A DNA stretch of 36,790 nt from positions 1-36,790 of the forward strand of contig CADASG010000037.1 in assembly GCA_902790475.1 (NCBI GenBank), in the 5' to 3' direction. Positions within the stretch are counted from its first letter, which is position 1, and each line of letters opens with the position of its first letter. This document shows, one piece after another, positions 7,588 through 16,030 of the stretch. A program made the position numbers and the translations under genes. The stretch comes from an uncultured Ruminococcus sp. GTDB taxonomy: Bacteria > Bacillota > Clostridia > Oscillospirales > Acutalibacteraceae. Below the pieces are notes generated by a model. The model worked only from the letters and a program-made list of their open reading frames with translations, did no database searches and was not told where the DNA came from.

Positions 7588-9328
7588 AACTTTAGCGGCA
7601 CATATCAAGGGCTATGTCAGGGCGTCCGTCGCCACGCCGCTGTTCATGATATTAGAGGTCGTCATGGAGACCGTTATCCCTCTGCTTATGGCAACCATGA
7701 TAGACGACGGCATCAACAAGGGCGACATGGGACATATTGTCCTGACAGGCTTGCTTATGCTCGGGTGCGCGTTGGTGGCTCTGTTCGCGGGCGCGATGGG
7801 AGGCGTGTTCGGCGCAAAGGCGTCGGCAGGCTTTGCCAGAAACCTGAGAATGGCTATGTTTGAGAATATCCAGACCTTTTCCTTCGCGAATATCGACAAA
7901 TACTCCACCGCAGGCTTGGTGACCCGAATGACGACCGACGTCACCAACCTTCAAAACGCATATCAAATGATTTTGCGCATTTGCTTTAGAGCACCCATGA
8001 ACCTGATTTTTGCCATGACGATGACAATGCTGATCAATATGAAGCTTGCCAGCGTTTATTTGGTCGCTATCTTGTTTTTGGGCATCGTATTGGCGTTTAT
8101 CATCACGAAAACCTACAGGTATTTTTCACAGGTGTTTGAAAAATACGACGAGCTGAACGCAGGGGTGCAGGAAAACGTCGGTTCTATCCGCGTGGTCAAA
8201 GCTTTTGTACGCGAGGAGCACGAGATCGGCAAGTTCAACCGCGCAGTCGGCAACCTCTACCGTCTGTTTGTCAAGGCGGAAAACATGATGGTTTCCGTTT
8301 CTCCTCTGATGATGCTCACCATTTACGGTTCCATGATCGCAATTAGCTGGTTCGGCGCGAATATGATAGTGGGCAGCGAGCTGACAACGGGCGAGCTTAC
8401 CACCATGCTGACCTATTGTATGCAGATTTTGATGAGCCTGATGATGGTCGCCTTGATCTTCGTTATGCTCACCATGAGCCTTGCCAGCGGAAAGCGCGTG
8501 GCAGGCGTGCTCAATGAAAAGTCCACGCTCACCAACCCCGAAAACCCGGATTACACGGTGAAGGACGGCTCGATTGATTTTGACGACGTAGTGTTCAGCT
8601 ACAGCGAAAAGAGCGAAAGACCCGTTCTCGATCACATCGACTTACATATCAGGTCGGGTGAGACCATCGGTATCATAGGCGGCACCGGCAGCTCAAAAAC
8701 CAGCCTTATCAATCTCATAGGCAGACTATATGACGTAAACGAAGGCGCGGTTAAAGTCGGCGGCAAAGACGTTCGCGATTACGATCTGGAAACCCTGCGC
8801 GACAAGGTTTCCGTTGTGCTGCAAAAGAACGTGCTGTTCAGCGGCACTATCCTCGACAATCTTCGCTGGGGCAACGAGAACGCCACCGAAGAGGAGTGCA
8901 GAAAGGCATGTCAAATCGCCTGTGCCGACGAGTTCATCGAGCGTTTCCCGGACGGCTATAATACAAAAATCGAGCAGGGCGGCACTAACGTCTCGGGCGG
9001 ACAGAAGCAGCGTCTCTGTATCGCGAGAGCCTTGCTGAAAAAGCCGAAGATACTGATACTTGACGATTCCACCAGCGCTGTGGACACCGCAACCGACGCG
9101 AAGATCCGCGAGGCGTTTGCCGAGAAGATACCCGACACTACAAAGCTGATAATCTCTCAGCGAGTATCGAGCGTAGAGCACGCGGACAGGATAATCGTTA
9201 TGGACAACGGCGTGATCGAGTCTGTCGGCACGCACGAAGAGCTGATGGAGCGTTCGCCTATCTACAGCGAAATATACACTGCCCAAACGGTGGGCAGCGG
9301 TGATTTTGACAGGAAGGGGGATATGTAA
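7580..9328 (+). CDS. ABC exporter half-transporter with the degenerate ATPase site
   Basis: A 582-residue half-transporter: six-helix membrane domain (about 1-310) and ATPase domain (about 335-580). The Walker A loop reads GGTGSSKT (near 365-372), with Ser where Gly is usual before Lys; the signature is VSGGQ; Walker B is LILDDS, with Asp in place of the catalytic Glu; and the H-loop His is Gln (SQR). This combination marks the subunit that carries the non-hydrolysing site in heterodimeric exporters such as BmrC/BmrD or TM287/288. The partner is the next gene, whose start shares one base with this stop. Exported substrate unknown; drugs, lipids or peptides are possible. Confidence 0.92.
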   Translation: MIKTLAAHIKGYVRASVATPLFMILEVVMETVIPLLMATMIDDGINKGDMGHIVLTGLLMLGCALVALFAGAMGGVFGAKASAGFARNLRMAMFENIQTFSFANIDKYSTAGLVTRMTTDVTNLQNAYQMILRICFRAPMNLIFAMTMTMLINMKLASVYLVAILFLGIVLAFIITKTYRYFSQVFEKYDELNAGVQENVGSIRVVKAFVREEHEIGKFNRAVGNLYRLFVKAENMMVSVSPLMMLTIYGSMIAISWFGANMIVGSELTTGELTTMLTYCMQILMSLMMVALIFVMLTMSLASGKRVAGVLNEKSTLTNPENPDYTVKDGSIDFDDVVFSYSEKSERPVLDHIDLHIRSGETIGIIGGTGSSKTSLINLIGRLYDVNEGAVKVGGKDVRDYDLETLRDKVSVVLQKNVLFSGTILDNLRWGNENATEEECRKACQIACADEFIERFPDGYNTKIEQGGTNVSGGQKQRLCIARALLKKPKILILDDSTSAVDTATDAKIREAFAEKIPDTTKLIISQRVSSVEHADRIIVMDNGVIESVGTHEELMERSPIYSEIYTAQTVGSGDFDRKGDM

Positions 9329-11229
9329 TGCCGGCTCCCGGAAAGAATAAAACACAACCGCTTCCCAAGGTCAAAAACCCGGGGAAAACCTTTAAGCGTC
9401 TGCTGTCTCTCGTTTTTAAAAAGTACAGAGTACGGCTTCCCGTGGTCTTTGTATGCATTATCGTCAGCGTATTTGCAAACGTGCAGGGAACGCTCTTTAT
9501 CAAATCGCTGATCGACGATTACATCGTTCCGATGCTCGGACAGCCTGATCCCGATTTCACGCCTTTAATGTATGCAATACTGCGCGTCGCAGGGTTCTAT
9601 CTGTTAGGTGCTGCGGCGACCTTCGCACAGTCAAAGATCATGGTATATGTAACCCAGGGCTCCATGCGCGATGTCCGCTGTCAGTTGTTTTCACACATGG
9701 AAAGCCTGCCGATAAAATACTTCGATACCCACGCTCACGGAGATATCATGAGCGTTTATACCAACGACGTTGACACCCTGCGCCAGATGATAAGCCAGAG
9801 TTTGCCTCAGGTTTTTTCGGGTGCTATCACTATAGTTTCGGTGCTCATTAGCATGTTCACCCTCAGTGTGCCTCTTACACTTGTATCCCTTGTGATGGTC
9901 GGCGTGATGATGCTCGTGACAAAAAAAATCGCCGGCAACAGCGGCAAGTATTTTTTGGCTCAGCAAAAGGACCTCGGTAAAGAAAACGGCTACATCGAGG
10001 AAATGATGAAGGGTCAAAAGGTCGTCAAGGTCTTTAACCATGAAAAGAAAAGCATAGAGGAATTCCGTGAGCTGAACGATCAGCTGTATCACAGTGCTTA
10101 CAACGCAAATCTGTTTGCCAATATCCTCATGCCCGTCAACGCGCAGTTGGGCAATCTGAGCTATGTTATCTGCGCGATCACGGGCGGTGCGCTCGCCATA
10201 GCAGGCGGCGGCTTTATGGGGATCACTCTGGGCTCGCTCGTCAGCTTTCTTTCCTTTAACAGAAGCTTCACCCAGCCAATCAACCAGGTGAGTCAGCAGT
10301 TTAATTCCATCGTTATGGCTCTTGCGGGCGCGGAGCGTATCTTTGAGCTGCTCGACGAACCGAGCGAGGAGGATAACGGCTATGTTATGCTCGTAAACGC
10401 CAAAAAAGAAAACGGCAGGCTGACCGAAACCGAGGAACGCACGGGGCTGTGGGCATGGAAGCATGTTCATCAGGCAACGGGCGAGGTGGAGTATAAGCCG
10501 CTCGAGGGCGCTCTGGTTATGGACGACGTGGACTTTGGCTACACAGACGACAAAATGGTGCTTCACAACATTGACCTCTACGCCGAGCCGGGACAAAAAA
10601 TCGCTTTTGTCGGCTCAACGGGCGCAGGCAAAACGACGATCACCAACCTGATCAACCGTTTCTATGATATTCAGGACGGCAAGATACGCTACGACGGTAT
10701 CAATATAAACAAAATCAAAAAATCAGACCTGAGACGCTCGCTGGGTATCGTGCTACAGGAGACCAATCTGTTCAGCGATACCATCATGGAAAACATTCGC
10801 TACGGCAGACTGGACGCGACAGACGAAGAAGTTATCGCCGCAGCGAAGCTTGCCAACGCCGATCACTTTATCTGTCAGCTTCCCGACGGCTACAACACTA
10901 TGATCTCTTCCGACGGCGGCAGTCTCAGTCAGGGACAGCGCCAAATGCTCGCCATCGCACGCGCCGCTGTAGCCGATCCTCCTGCGCTGATATTGGACGA
11001 GGCGACCAGCTCCATTGACACCCGTACCGAAAAAATGGTTCAGGAAAGCATGGATAAGCTGATGCACGGAAGAACCACCTTTGTTATCGCGCACAGGCTT
11101 TCGACGGTCAAAAACGCCGACTGCATCATCGTGCTCGAGCAGGGCAGAATAATCGAGCGCGGTACTCACGAACAGCTTCTCGCGCAAAAGGGTAAGTATT
11201 ACCGACTCTATACGGGCAAAGCCTCCTGA
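9328..11229 (+). CDS. ABC exporter half-transporter with the consensus Walker motifs
   Basis: A 633-residue partner half-transporter. The membrane domain covers about residues 25-345. An 80-residue linker with ERTGLWAWKH leads to the ATPase domain (about 395-630). Walker A is GSTGAGKT, Walker B LILDEATSSID with the catalytic Glu, and the H-loop IAHRLST; the signature is LSQGQ instead of LSGGQ. Its own Walker residues plus the VSGGQ of the first subunit make one complete site, while its LSQGQ faces the altered Walker motifs of the partner. The pairing explains the changes in both proteins. TAATG joins the two genes, so they are translated together. Confidence 0.92.
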   Translation: MPAPGKNKTQPLPKVKNPGKTFKRLLSLVFKKYRVRLPVVFVCIIVSVFANVQGTLFIKSLIDDYIVPMLGQPDPDFTPLMYAILRVAGFYLLGAAATFAQSKIMVYVTQGSMRDVRCQLFSHMESLPIKYFDTHAHGDIMSVYTNDVDTLRQMISQSLPQVFSGAITIVSVLISMFTLSVPLTLVSLVMVGVMMLVTKKIAGNSGKYFLAQQKDLGKENGYIEEMMKGQKVVKVFNHEKKSIEEFRELNDQLYHSAYNANLFANILMPVNAQLGNLSYVICAITGGALAIAGGGFMGITLGSLVSFLSFNRSFTQPINQVSQQFNSIVMALAGAERIFELLDEPSEEDNGYVMLVNAKKENGRLTETEERTGLWAWKHVHQATGEVEYKPLEGALVMDDVDFGYTDDKMVLHNIDLYAEPGQKIAFVGSTGAGKTTITNLINRFYDIQDGKIRYDGININKIKKSDLRRSLGIVLQETNLFSDTIMENIRYGRLDATDEEVIAAAKLANADHFICQLPDGYNTMISSDGGSLSQGQRQMLAIARAAVADPPALILDEATSSIDTRTEKMVQESMDKLMHGRTTFVIAHRLSTVKNADCIIVLEQGRIIERGTHEQLLAQKGKYYRLYTGKAS

Positions 11230-11244
11230 TGACCGGTGACCGTG

Positions 11245-12138
11245 ATGAAAACAAAACGCGTAATCTCATTTTTCCTTGCGCTTGTTTTAGCGCTCATATC
11301 GTTTTGCTCCTGCGATCCGTTCGAGCTTTTGAACGCCTATTCCAAGGCAGGAAAGCTTATCTGTCACTATCTTGACGTCGGTCAGGGCGATTCGATTTTC
11401 ATAGAGCTGCCGAATAAAAAGACCATGCTGATCGATTCGGGCGAAAACTATCACGGCGAGGGTATAGTCAAATATATGACGCGTGAGGGTCACAGCCGCA
11501 TAGACTACCTTATCGCCACCCATCCGCACTCCGATCACATCGGCTCCATGGCGTATATCGTGCGGCACTTTGACGTTTCCACGGTGTGTATGCCGAAGGT
11601 AAGCACCAGTTCACGGCTGTATGAAGATTTGCTCAAGGCGATAAAGAGCAAAAAGCTAAAGGTCACGAGCGGTAAAGCAGGCGTAAATCTGTTTACGGAT
11701 GATGAATACAGGCTAAAGGCGGATATCGTCGCGCCTTCCAAGCTCGATAAAGAGAATCTCAACAACAGCTCGCTTATGATCCGTCTGACCTACAGGGACA
11801 GCTCGTTTTTGTTTACGGGCGACGCGGAGAAAGCGGAGCTCGCTTCGATCAGTGAAAAAACCGACATAAGCGCAGATGTGCTGAAGGTCGGTCATCACGG
11901 CAGCAGCAACGCCACCACAAAGGCTTTTTTGGAGCGTGTTGAGCCCAAGCTTGCCGTTATCTCGGTCGGAAAAAACAACGACTACGGTCATCCGCATAAA
12001 AATGTTTTAAAGCTGCTGAAAAACATCGGCAGCGAGATCCACAGGACCGACAAGGAAGGAACGGTGCGGATAAGTACCGACGGAGGCGGCAGCTACACAG
12101 TGGATACGGGGCTTAACAGCATTGAAAGGGTAATCTGA
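11245..12138 (+). CDS. Secreted metallo-beta-lactamase-fold hydrolase, ComEC-C-terminal-like
   Basis: A 297-residue protein with a hydrophobic export signal (about 4-22) ending in SFCSC, possibly a lipoprotein site although not a standard lipobox. The rest is a metallo-beta-lactamase fold like the C-terminal domain of ComEC/Rec2: HYLDVGQGDSIFIE, the metal motif THPHSDHIG, LFTGDAE, and KVGHHGSSNAT. Related domains are nucleases or phosphodiesterases; the substrate here is unknown. ATG at 11245 has GGTGA five bases before it; a GTG at 11236 in frame is less well placed. It follows the exporter by 15 bases and overlaps the DUF3006 gene by one base. Confidence 0.87.
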   Translation: MKTKRVISFFLALVLALISFCSCDPFELLNAYSKAGKLICHYLDVGQGDSIFIELPNKKTMLIDSGENYHGEGIVKYMTREGHSRIDYLIATHPHSDHIGSMAYIVRHFDVSTVCMPKVSTSSRLYEDLLKAIKSKKLKVTSGKAGVNLFTDDEYRLKADIVAPSKLDKENLNNSSLMIRLTYRDSSFLFTGDAEKAELASISEKTDISADVLKVGHHGSSNATTKAFLERVEPKLAVISVGKNNDYGHPHKNVLKLLKNIGSEIHRTDKEGTVRISTDGGGSYTVDTGLNSIERVI

Positions 12139-12368
12139 TGAAAAAGTTTACGGTAGACAGGATCGAGGGAAATAAGGTCGTGCTTGTGGGAGACGACGGC
12201 GTTTCGGTAAACCTTGACCTCGCCTCGATCCCGAAGAACACGCGCAAAAAGCTAAAGGACGGCGACGTGCTGCGTTTTGAGGATAACAGCTGCTTTTTGG
12301 ACAGGCGCGAAACCGCCGACAGAAAAAAGCGCATCGAAGCCTTGATGCGTGAGGTCTTTAAGGATTAG
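12138..12368 (+). CDS. DUF3006-type small protein
   Basis: A 76-residue protein, all predicted soluble, with no signal peptide. It starts KFTVDRIEGNKVVLVGDDG, passes through LASIPKNTRKKLKDGDVL and ends in a charged helix. This layout fits the small beta-barrel-like family DUF3006, which is frequently encoded next to ComEC-like metallo-hydrolases. The start overlaps the hydrolase stop (TGATG). Function unknown; tight coupling suggests it serves the hydrolase. Confidence 0.75.
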   Translation: MKKFTVDRIEGNKVVLVGDDGVSVNLDLASIPKNTRKKLKDGDVLRFEDNSCFLDRRETADRKKRIEALMREVFKD

Positions 12369-12376
12369 GGGGCGTT

Positions 12377-13111
12377 ATGAGAGAAAGACTATACACTGTA
12401 ATAGAACAGGCTAAGGTCGATGATCCGATCAGTAACGCCTATGATGTTTTTATGATGACGGTGATCATAGCAAGTCTTGTTCCTCTTGCGTTCAAAGAGG
12501 AAAACCTCGCCTTTATCATCATCGACAAAATAGCTATGACGATTTTTATCATCGACTATATCCTTCGCCTTGTCACTGCTGATCTCAAGCTGCACAGGGG
12601 AAAGCTGTCGTTTTTGATCTATCCGTTCACACCAATGGCGCTGATTGATTTGATGTGCATCCTGCCGTCGGTCACAATCATCAGCGAAGCCTTTAAAATC
12701 TTTAAGGTGCTGCGCTTGATGCGAGCGCTGAGAGTGTTCCGCGTGTTTAAGGCGGTGCGTTACTCCAAAAGCATAGCGCTTATCAGAAACGCACTGACAC
12801 GTGAAAGACAGCCGCTGATAACCGTTGGAGTCCTTGCAGTGGCGTATATATTGATCTCCGCGCTGGTGATGTTCAATGTGGAGCCGGACATGTTCCGAAA
12901 CTATCTTGACGCGATCTACTGGGCTACCGTTTCGCTAACCACGATGGGCTACGGCGACATCTCGCCAGTTACCACATTGGGCAGAATGATGACCGTTGCC
13001 TCCTCCATCTTCGGCGTCGCTATAATCGCGCTGCCGTCTGCAATAATCACTGTCGGCTTTATGGAGGCACTCGGAGACATCGATACGAAAAAAGAATCAG
13101 AGAACAAATAA
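12377..13111 (+). CDS. Voltage-gated K+ channel, six-segment type
   Basis: A 244-residue ion channel subunit. Six membrane segments are visible: S1-S3 (about 22-45, 50-66, 85-103), an S4 with repeated Arg (RLMRALRVFRVFKAVR, about 112-127), S5 (148-167), the pore with TTMGYGD (about 187-193), and S6 (200-228). TTMGYGD is the potassium selectivity filter with Met for the more common Val. Four subunits would form the channel. It lies nine bases after the DUF3006 gene and ends in the terminator at 13111-13149, so it is the last gene of the marR operon or of a sub-operon; why these genes travel together is not clear. Confidence 0.9.
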   Translation: MRERLYTVIEQAKVDDPISNAYDVFMMTVIIASLVPLAFKEENLAFIIIDKIAMTIFIIDYILRLVTADLKLHRGKLSFLIYPFTPMALIDLMCILPSVTIISEAFKIFKVLRLMRALRVFRVFKAVRYSKSIALIRNALTRERQPLITVGVLAVAYILISALVMFNVEPDMFRNYLDAIYWATVSLTTMGYGDISPVTTLGRMMTVASSIFGVAIIALPSAIITVGFMEALGDIDTKKESENK

Positions 13112-13149
13112 ACAAACCGATACCTGTTATCCACGGGTATCGGTTTGTT
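13111..13149. terminator. Bidirectional terminator after the K+ channel gene
   Basis: A perfect 14-base-pair stem (13111-13124 with 13136-13149) and an 11-base loop, beginning at the last base of the channel stop codon. On the reverse strand the present stop codon of the UPF0210 reading frame (13127-13129) sits in the loop. Confidence 0.75.
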
Positions 13150-14653
13150 GTCTATAAAAGAATATTAAGGCAACACCGCACAATTCAAGGCGCACGGCTT
13201 GCTTGAATATTATTCCGTCAGCTTGCCCAAAAAATCTCGGCAAGGCGACAGCCTTACCTCGATTTATTTGTACAACCTGACGAAAAATCTTACTGCGCAA
13301 TCCGCACAGCAACGGTGCAGGGATACGTCCGCCCCGGTTGATGAATACGTCGGGGGCGCCCTCTCTTACGGGCATGACGGGACCTGAGCCGAGCAGACCG
13401 CCGAATTCAAGCATTTCGCCTGCTTTTCTGCCTACTGCCGGAATCAGGCGAACGGCGGTGGTTTTAGTGTTTACCATGCCGATAGCGGCTTCATCGGCAA
13501 TAATGGCGGAAATGGTTTCGGGAGTGATATCGCCGGGCACAACGATCATGTCCAGTCCGACCGAGCAAACCGCAGTCATGCTTTCCAGTTTGGTGATATC
13601 CAAGCGGCCGCTTTGAGCGGCGGCGATCATACCTGCGTCCTCGGATACGGGGATAAACGCTCCGCTGAGTCCTCCGACGTGGCTCGAAGCCATAACGCCG
13701 CCCTTTTTGACCGCGTCGTTTAGCAGCGCAAGCGCCGCTGTGGTGCCGTGACAGCCGCAGGTCTCAAGACCCATTTCCTCCAATATATACGCCACGCTGT
13801 CTCCGACGGCAGGGGTGGGGGCGAGGGAGAGGTCAACGATACCAAAGGGTACGCACAGCCGTTTGCTGGCTTCCTTTGCGACGAGCTGTCCCATGCGGGT
13901 GATCTTAAACGCGGTTTTCTTCACCATGTCGGCGATCTCCGTAATGTCCTTGCCGGCGCCGTTTTTGGCGAGCGCAGCCCTGACCACGCCCGGACCGGAT
14001 ACGCCGACGTTTATCACCGTGTCCGCTTCGCCGACTCCGTGAAAAGCGCCTGCCATGAAAGGATTGTCCTCGGGGGCGTTGCAGAACACAACTAACTTAG
14101 CCGCGCCTATGCAGTTGCGGTCGGCGGTTATCTCGGCGGTCTCCTTGACGATCCTGCCCATCATTTTTACCGCATCCATGTTGATGCCGGCTTTGGTGGA
14201 GCCTATATTGACCGACGAGCAAACAAAGTCCGTCTCGCTGAGCGCCTGAGGGATACTCTCGATCAGCGCGTAATCGCCGCTTGCGAAGCCCTTTTGCACC
14301 AGCGCAGAATAACCGCCGATAAAGTTCACGCCCAGTTCCTTGGCGGCTTTGTCGAGCGCGTAGGCGAATTTTACGATTTTTTTGCTTTGACAGGGAGCGG
14401 CGACCATTCCGATCGGGGTAACGGATATCCTCTTGTGGATAATGGGGATACCGTATTCTTTTTCTATATCCTCGCCTGTCTTTACCAGATCACCGGCGCT
14501 GCGGCAGATCTTGTCATACACCTTGACGCACGCCTTGTCAATGTTATCGTCCATGCAGTCAAGCAGCGAAATACCCATGGTGATAGTTCTCACGTCAAGG
14601 TTTTCGTTGTCGATCATATTTATGGTTTCCAGTATATCTTTGGTTTCAAGCAT
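13127..14653 (-). CDS. UPF0210 (PFL family, DUF711) protein with altered C terminus
   Basis: A 508-residue protein; family members are usually near 450. The N terminus ([20 protein letters not shown]) and the core match the UPF0210 family throughout, up to [10 protein letters not shown] ending at residue 447, which is the normal last motif. The remaining 61 residues have no family character: they are encoded by a repeat element (13167-13308) and then by the loop side of the K+ channel terminator. The true last few codons seem to have been replaced. The function of UPF0210 is not established; it is almost always paired with a small ACT-domain protein, as here, 22 bases upstream. The start has GAGGGT before it. 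Confidence 0.9.
   Translation of the reverse strand: MLETKDILETINMIDNENLDVRTITMGISLLDCMDDNIDKACVKVYDKICRSAGDLVKTGEDIEKEYGIPIIHKRISVTPIGMVAAPCQSKKIVKFAYALDKAAKELGVNFIGGYSALVQKGFASGDYALIESIPQALSETDFVCSSVNIGSTKAGINMDAVKMMGRIVKETAEITADRNCIGAAKLVVFCNAPEDNPFMAGAFHGVGEADTVINVGVSGPGVVRAALAKNGAGKDITEIADMVKKTAFKITRMGQLVAKEASKRLCVPFGIVDLSLAPTPAVGDSVAYILEEMGLETCGCHGTTAALALLNDAVKKGGVMASSHVGGLSGAFIPVSEDAGMIAAAQSGRLDITKLESMTAVCSVGLDMIVVPGDITPETISAIIADEAAIGMVNTKTTAVRLIPAVGRKAGEMLEFGGLLGSGPVMPVREGAPDVFINRGGRIPAPLLCGLRSKIFRQVVQINRGKAVALPRFFGQADGIIFKQAVRLELCGVALIFFYRQQTDTRG
13167..13308 (-). repeat. MITE-like repeat element, copy 1
   Basis: The 74-base core at 13235-13308 is the reverse complement of 20631-20704 with a single mismatch. 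The far end, 13167-13187, is AAGGCAACACCGCACAATTC plus A, matching 20608-20628 at 19 of 21 positions. Relative to the core, that end lies on the opposite side in the two copies, as expected for terminal inverted repeats of a short non-coding element. This copy lies in the 3' end of the UPF0210 gene and lacks the terminal repeat on the side facing the gene. Confidence 0.8.
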
Positions 14654-14675
14654 GTTTTACCCTCACAATCCGCGG

Positions 14676-14945
14676 TTATATCCTGTGCATACTGTTAAAG
14701 ATATCCTCGTGCATAATATGGATCTTGGTGGCTGTTTCGTCGCCCACCTTCTTCAGACTGTCTTTAAGCTGTTCAAATTCAATATTCGCCTTGTCCAGCT
14801 CGACCAGCATTATCATGGCGAACATATCCTGCAAAACGCTTTGCGTCACTTCAACAATATTTACATCCGCTTTTGCGCATGCGTCTGAAACGCGCGCTAA
14901 AATACCAACGGTATCCTTACCGATTACAGTGATAATGGCTCTCAT
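14676..14945 (-). CDS. ACT-domain protein, UPF0237
   Basis: An 89-residue single ACT domain. It starts MRAIITVIGKDTVGILARVS, the ligand-binding first strand and helix of ACT domains, and continues NIVEVTQSVLQDMFAMIMLVE, the second half of the fold. Stand-alone ACT proteins of the UPF0237 group are paired with UPF0210 in many Firmicutes and archaea; they probably sense an amino acid and act on the partner, an inference from the pairing. GGAGGATATT precedes the start. Confidence 0.88.
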   Translation of the reverse strand: MRAIITVIGKDTVGILARVSDACAKADVNIVEVTQSVLQDMFAMIMLVELDKANIEFEQLKDSLKKVGDETATKIHIMHEDIFNSMHRI

Positions 14946-14976
14946 AATATCCTCCGTTTAAAATTTTTACATTATT

Positions 14977-15005
14977 ATTATAGTATTTTCCGAGCATAAA
15001 GTAAA
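14977..15005 (-). promoter_or_regulatory. Promoter of the ACT-UPF0210 operon
   Basis: On the reverse strand TTTACT (15005-15000) and TATAAT (14982-14977) are 17 bases apart, about 30 bases before the ACT gene. It is back to back with a candidate promoter of the PHP gene. Confidence 0.6.
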
Positions 15006-15013
15006 GTCTTATC

Positions 15014-15042
15014 TTGAATAAACATGCCGAATATGGTATATT
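15014..15042 (+). promoter_or_regulatory. Candidate promoter of the PHP gene
   Basis: TTGAAT (15014-15019) and TATATT (15037-15042), 17 bases apart. It would give a very short leader of about ten bases before GGAGG at 15051. Confidence 0.45.
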
Positions 15043-15059
15043 TTTTACAGGGAGGCGCA

Positions 15060-15887
15060 ATGCTTATGATTCTATGTGATTTACACACCCATTCACTCAA
15101 TTCCTTTGACGCGGAAAACACGGTCGATGAAATGTGCCGGGCGGCAATAGCGCGCGGACTTGAGGCGATCGCCGTAACAGACCACTGCGAAGCGCCCTTT
15201 ATCAGCTGCGGCGAGGACTGTGAATTCGGAAGCTTTGACAGGCAGATACCTCAGTCTGTCCGCGACGCGCATCAGGCGGCGGAAAAATATAAGGGAAAGC
15301 TTCGGGTTTTGTGCGGAATGGAGTTAGGCGAGCCCATGCACGACCCGGAGCAGACCGCTCATGCCCTCGGCTACGGTGATTTTGACTTTATCCTCGCCTC
15401 GGTGCATAATTTGCGCGGCAGAGACGATTTTTATTTCATGGATTTTTCAAAGGTGTCGGTAGACGAGATACTCCGCGAATATTTTGACGAGCTTGCCGAA
15501 ACTGCGGCTTTTCCGGATTTTGACAGTCTGGCTCACCTGACTTATCCGCTGCGCTACATTGTGGAGCGAACGGGCGTATATCCCGATTTGTCGCCTTATA
15601 CCGGGCAAATAGAAAACATATTTAAAATTCTGATAAAGAATCAAAAAGCGCTGGAAATCAATGTTTCGGGTTTGTTCAAGCCCATGAATACCACGCTGCC
15701 CGATCTGCCTTTGCTCAGGCTGTACCGCGAATTGGGCGGCAGGCTGATCACGGTAGGCACAGACGCGCACACTGCCGCCATGGTCGGCAGGGGGCTCGAA
15801 GATGGTCTGTCCGCGGCGCGTGAGGCAGGCTTTGATTCTTACGCTGTTTACCAAAGCCACACTCCGCACTTGATTCCGATCAAATAG
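15060..15887 (+). CDS. PHP-domain phosphatase, HisJ/histidinol-phosphatase type
   Basis: A 275-residue PHP-family phosphoesterase. DLHTHS near the start, AVTDHCEA, GMELGEP, ASVHN and TVGTDAHTAAMVGRG give the His/Asp/Glu ligands of a trinuclear metal site in the usual order. Family members include histidinol-phosphate phosphatase (HisK/HisJ), and that is the best guess, but no other his gene is in the window, so another phosphate ester is possible. The ATG at 15060 is preferred because GGAGG is four bases before it; an ATG at 15024 lies between the promoter elements. Confidence 0.85.
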   Translation: MLMILCDLHTHSLNSFDAENTVDEMCRAAIARGLEAIAVTDHCEAPFISCGEDCEFGSFDRQIPQSVRDAHQAAEKYKGKLRVLCGMELGEPMHDPEQTAHALGYGDFDFILASVHNLRGRDDFYFMDFSKVSVDEILREYFDELAETAAFPDFDSLAHLTYPLRYIVERTGVYPDLSPYTGQIENIFKILIKNQKALEINVSGLFKPMNTTLPDLPLLRLYRELGGRLITVGTDAHTAAMVGRGLEDGLSAAREAGFDSYAVYQSHTPHLIPIK

Positions 15888-15968
15888 CAACATTATATAA
15901 GCAAAAGCACATTTTTAGTAAGAACATATTAATTTTTTGCAAACTAACCTCTTTTTCTTTGTGCATGG

Positions 15969-15997
15969 TTGACAAAAGGATTTAAATGCCATATAAT
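15969..15997 (+). promoter_or_regulatory. Consensus promoter of the CAP-dockerin gene
   Basis: TTGACA (15969-15974) and TATAAT (15992-15997) with a 17-base spacer, an exact consensus. A strong promoter fits an abundant secreted protein. Confidence 0.85.
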
Positions 15998-16030
15998 AAG
16001 GTTAATCTAAAAGATTAAGGAGGATTATAC

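Noticed and set aside
7580-9328. First ABC exporter gene as a pseudogene because of its altered Walker and H-loop motifs
   Set aside because: The alterations match the non-hydrolysing half of heterodimeric exporters, the frame is intact and the partner carries the complementary consensus motifs.
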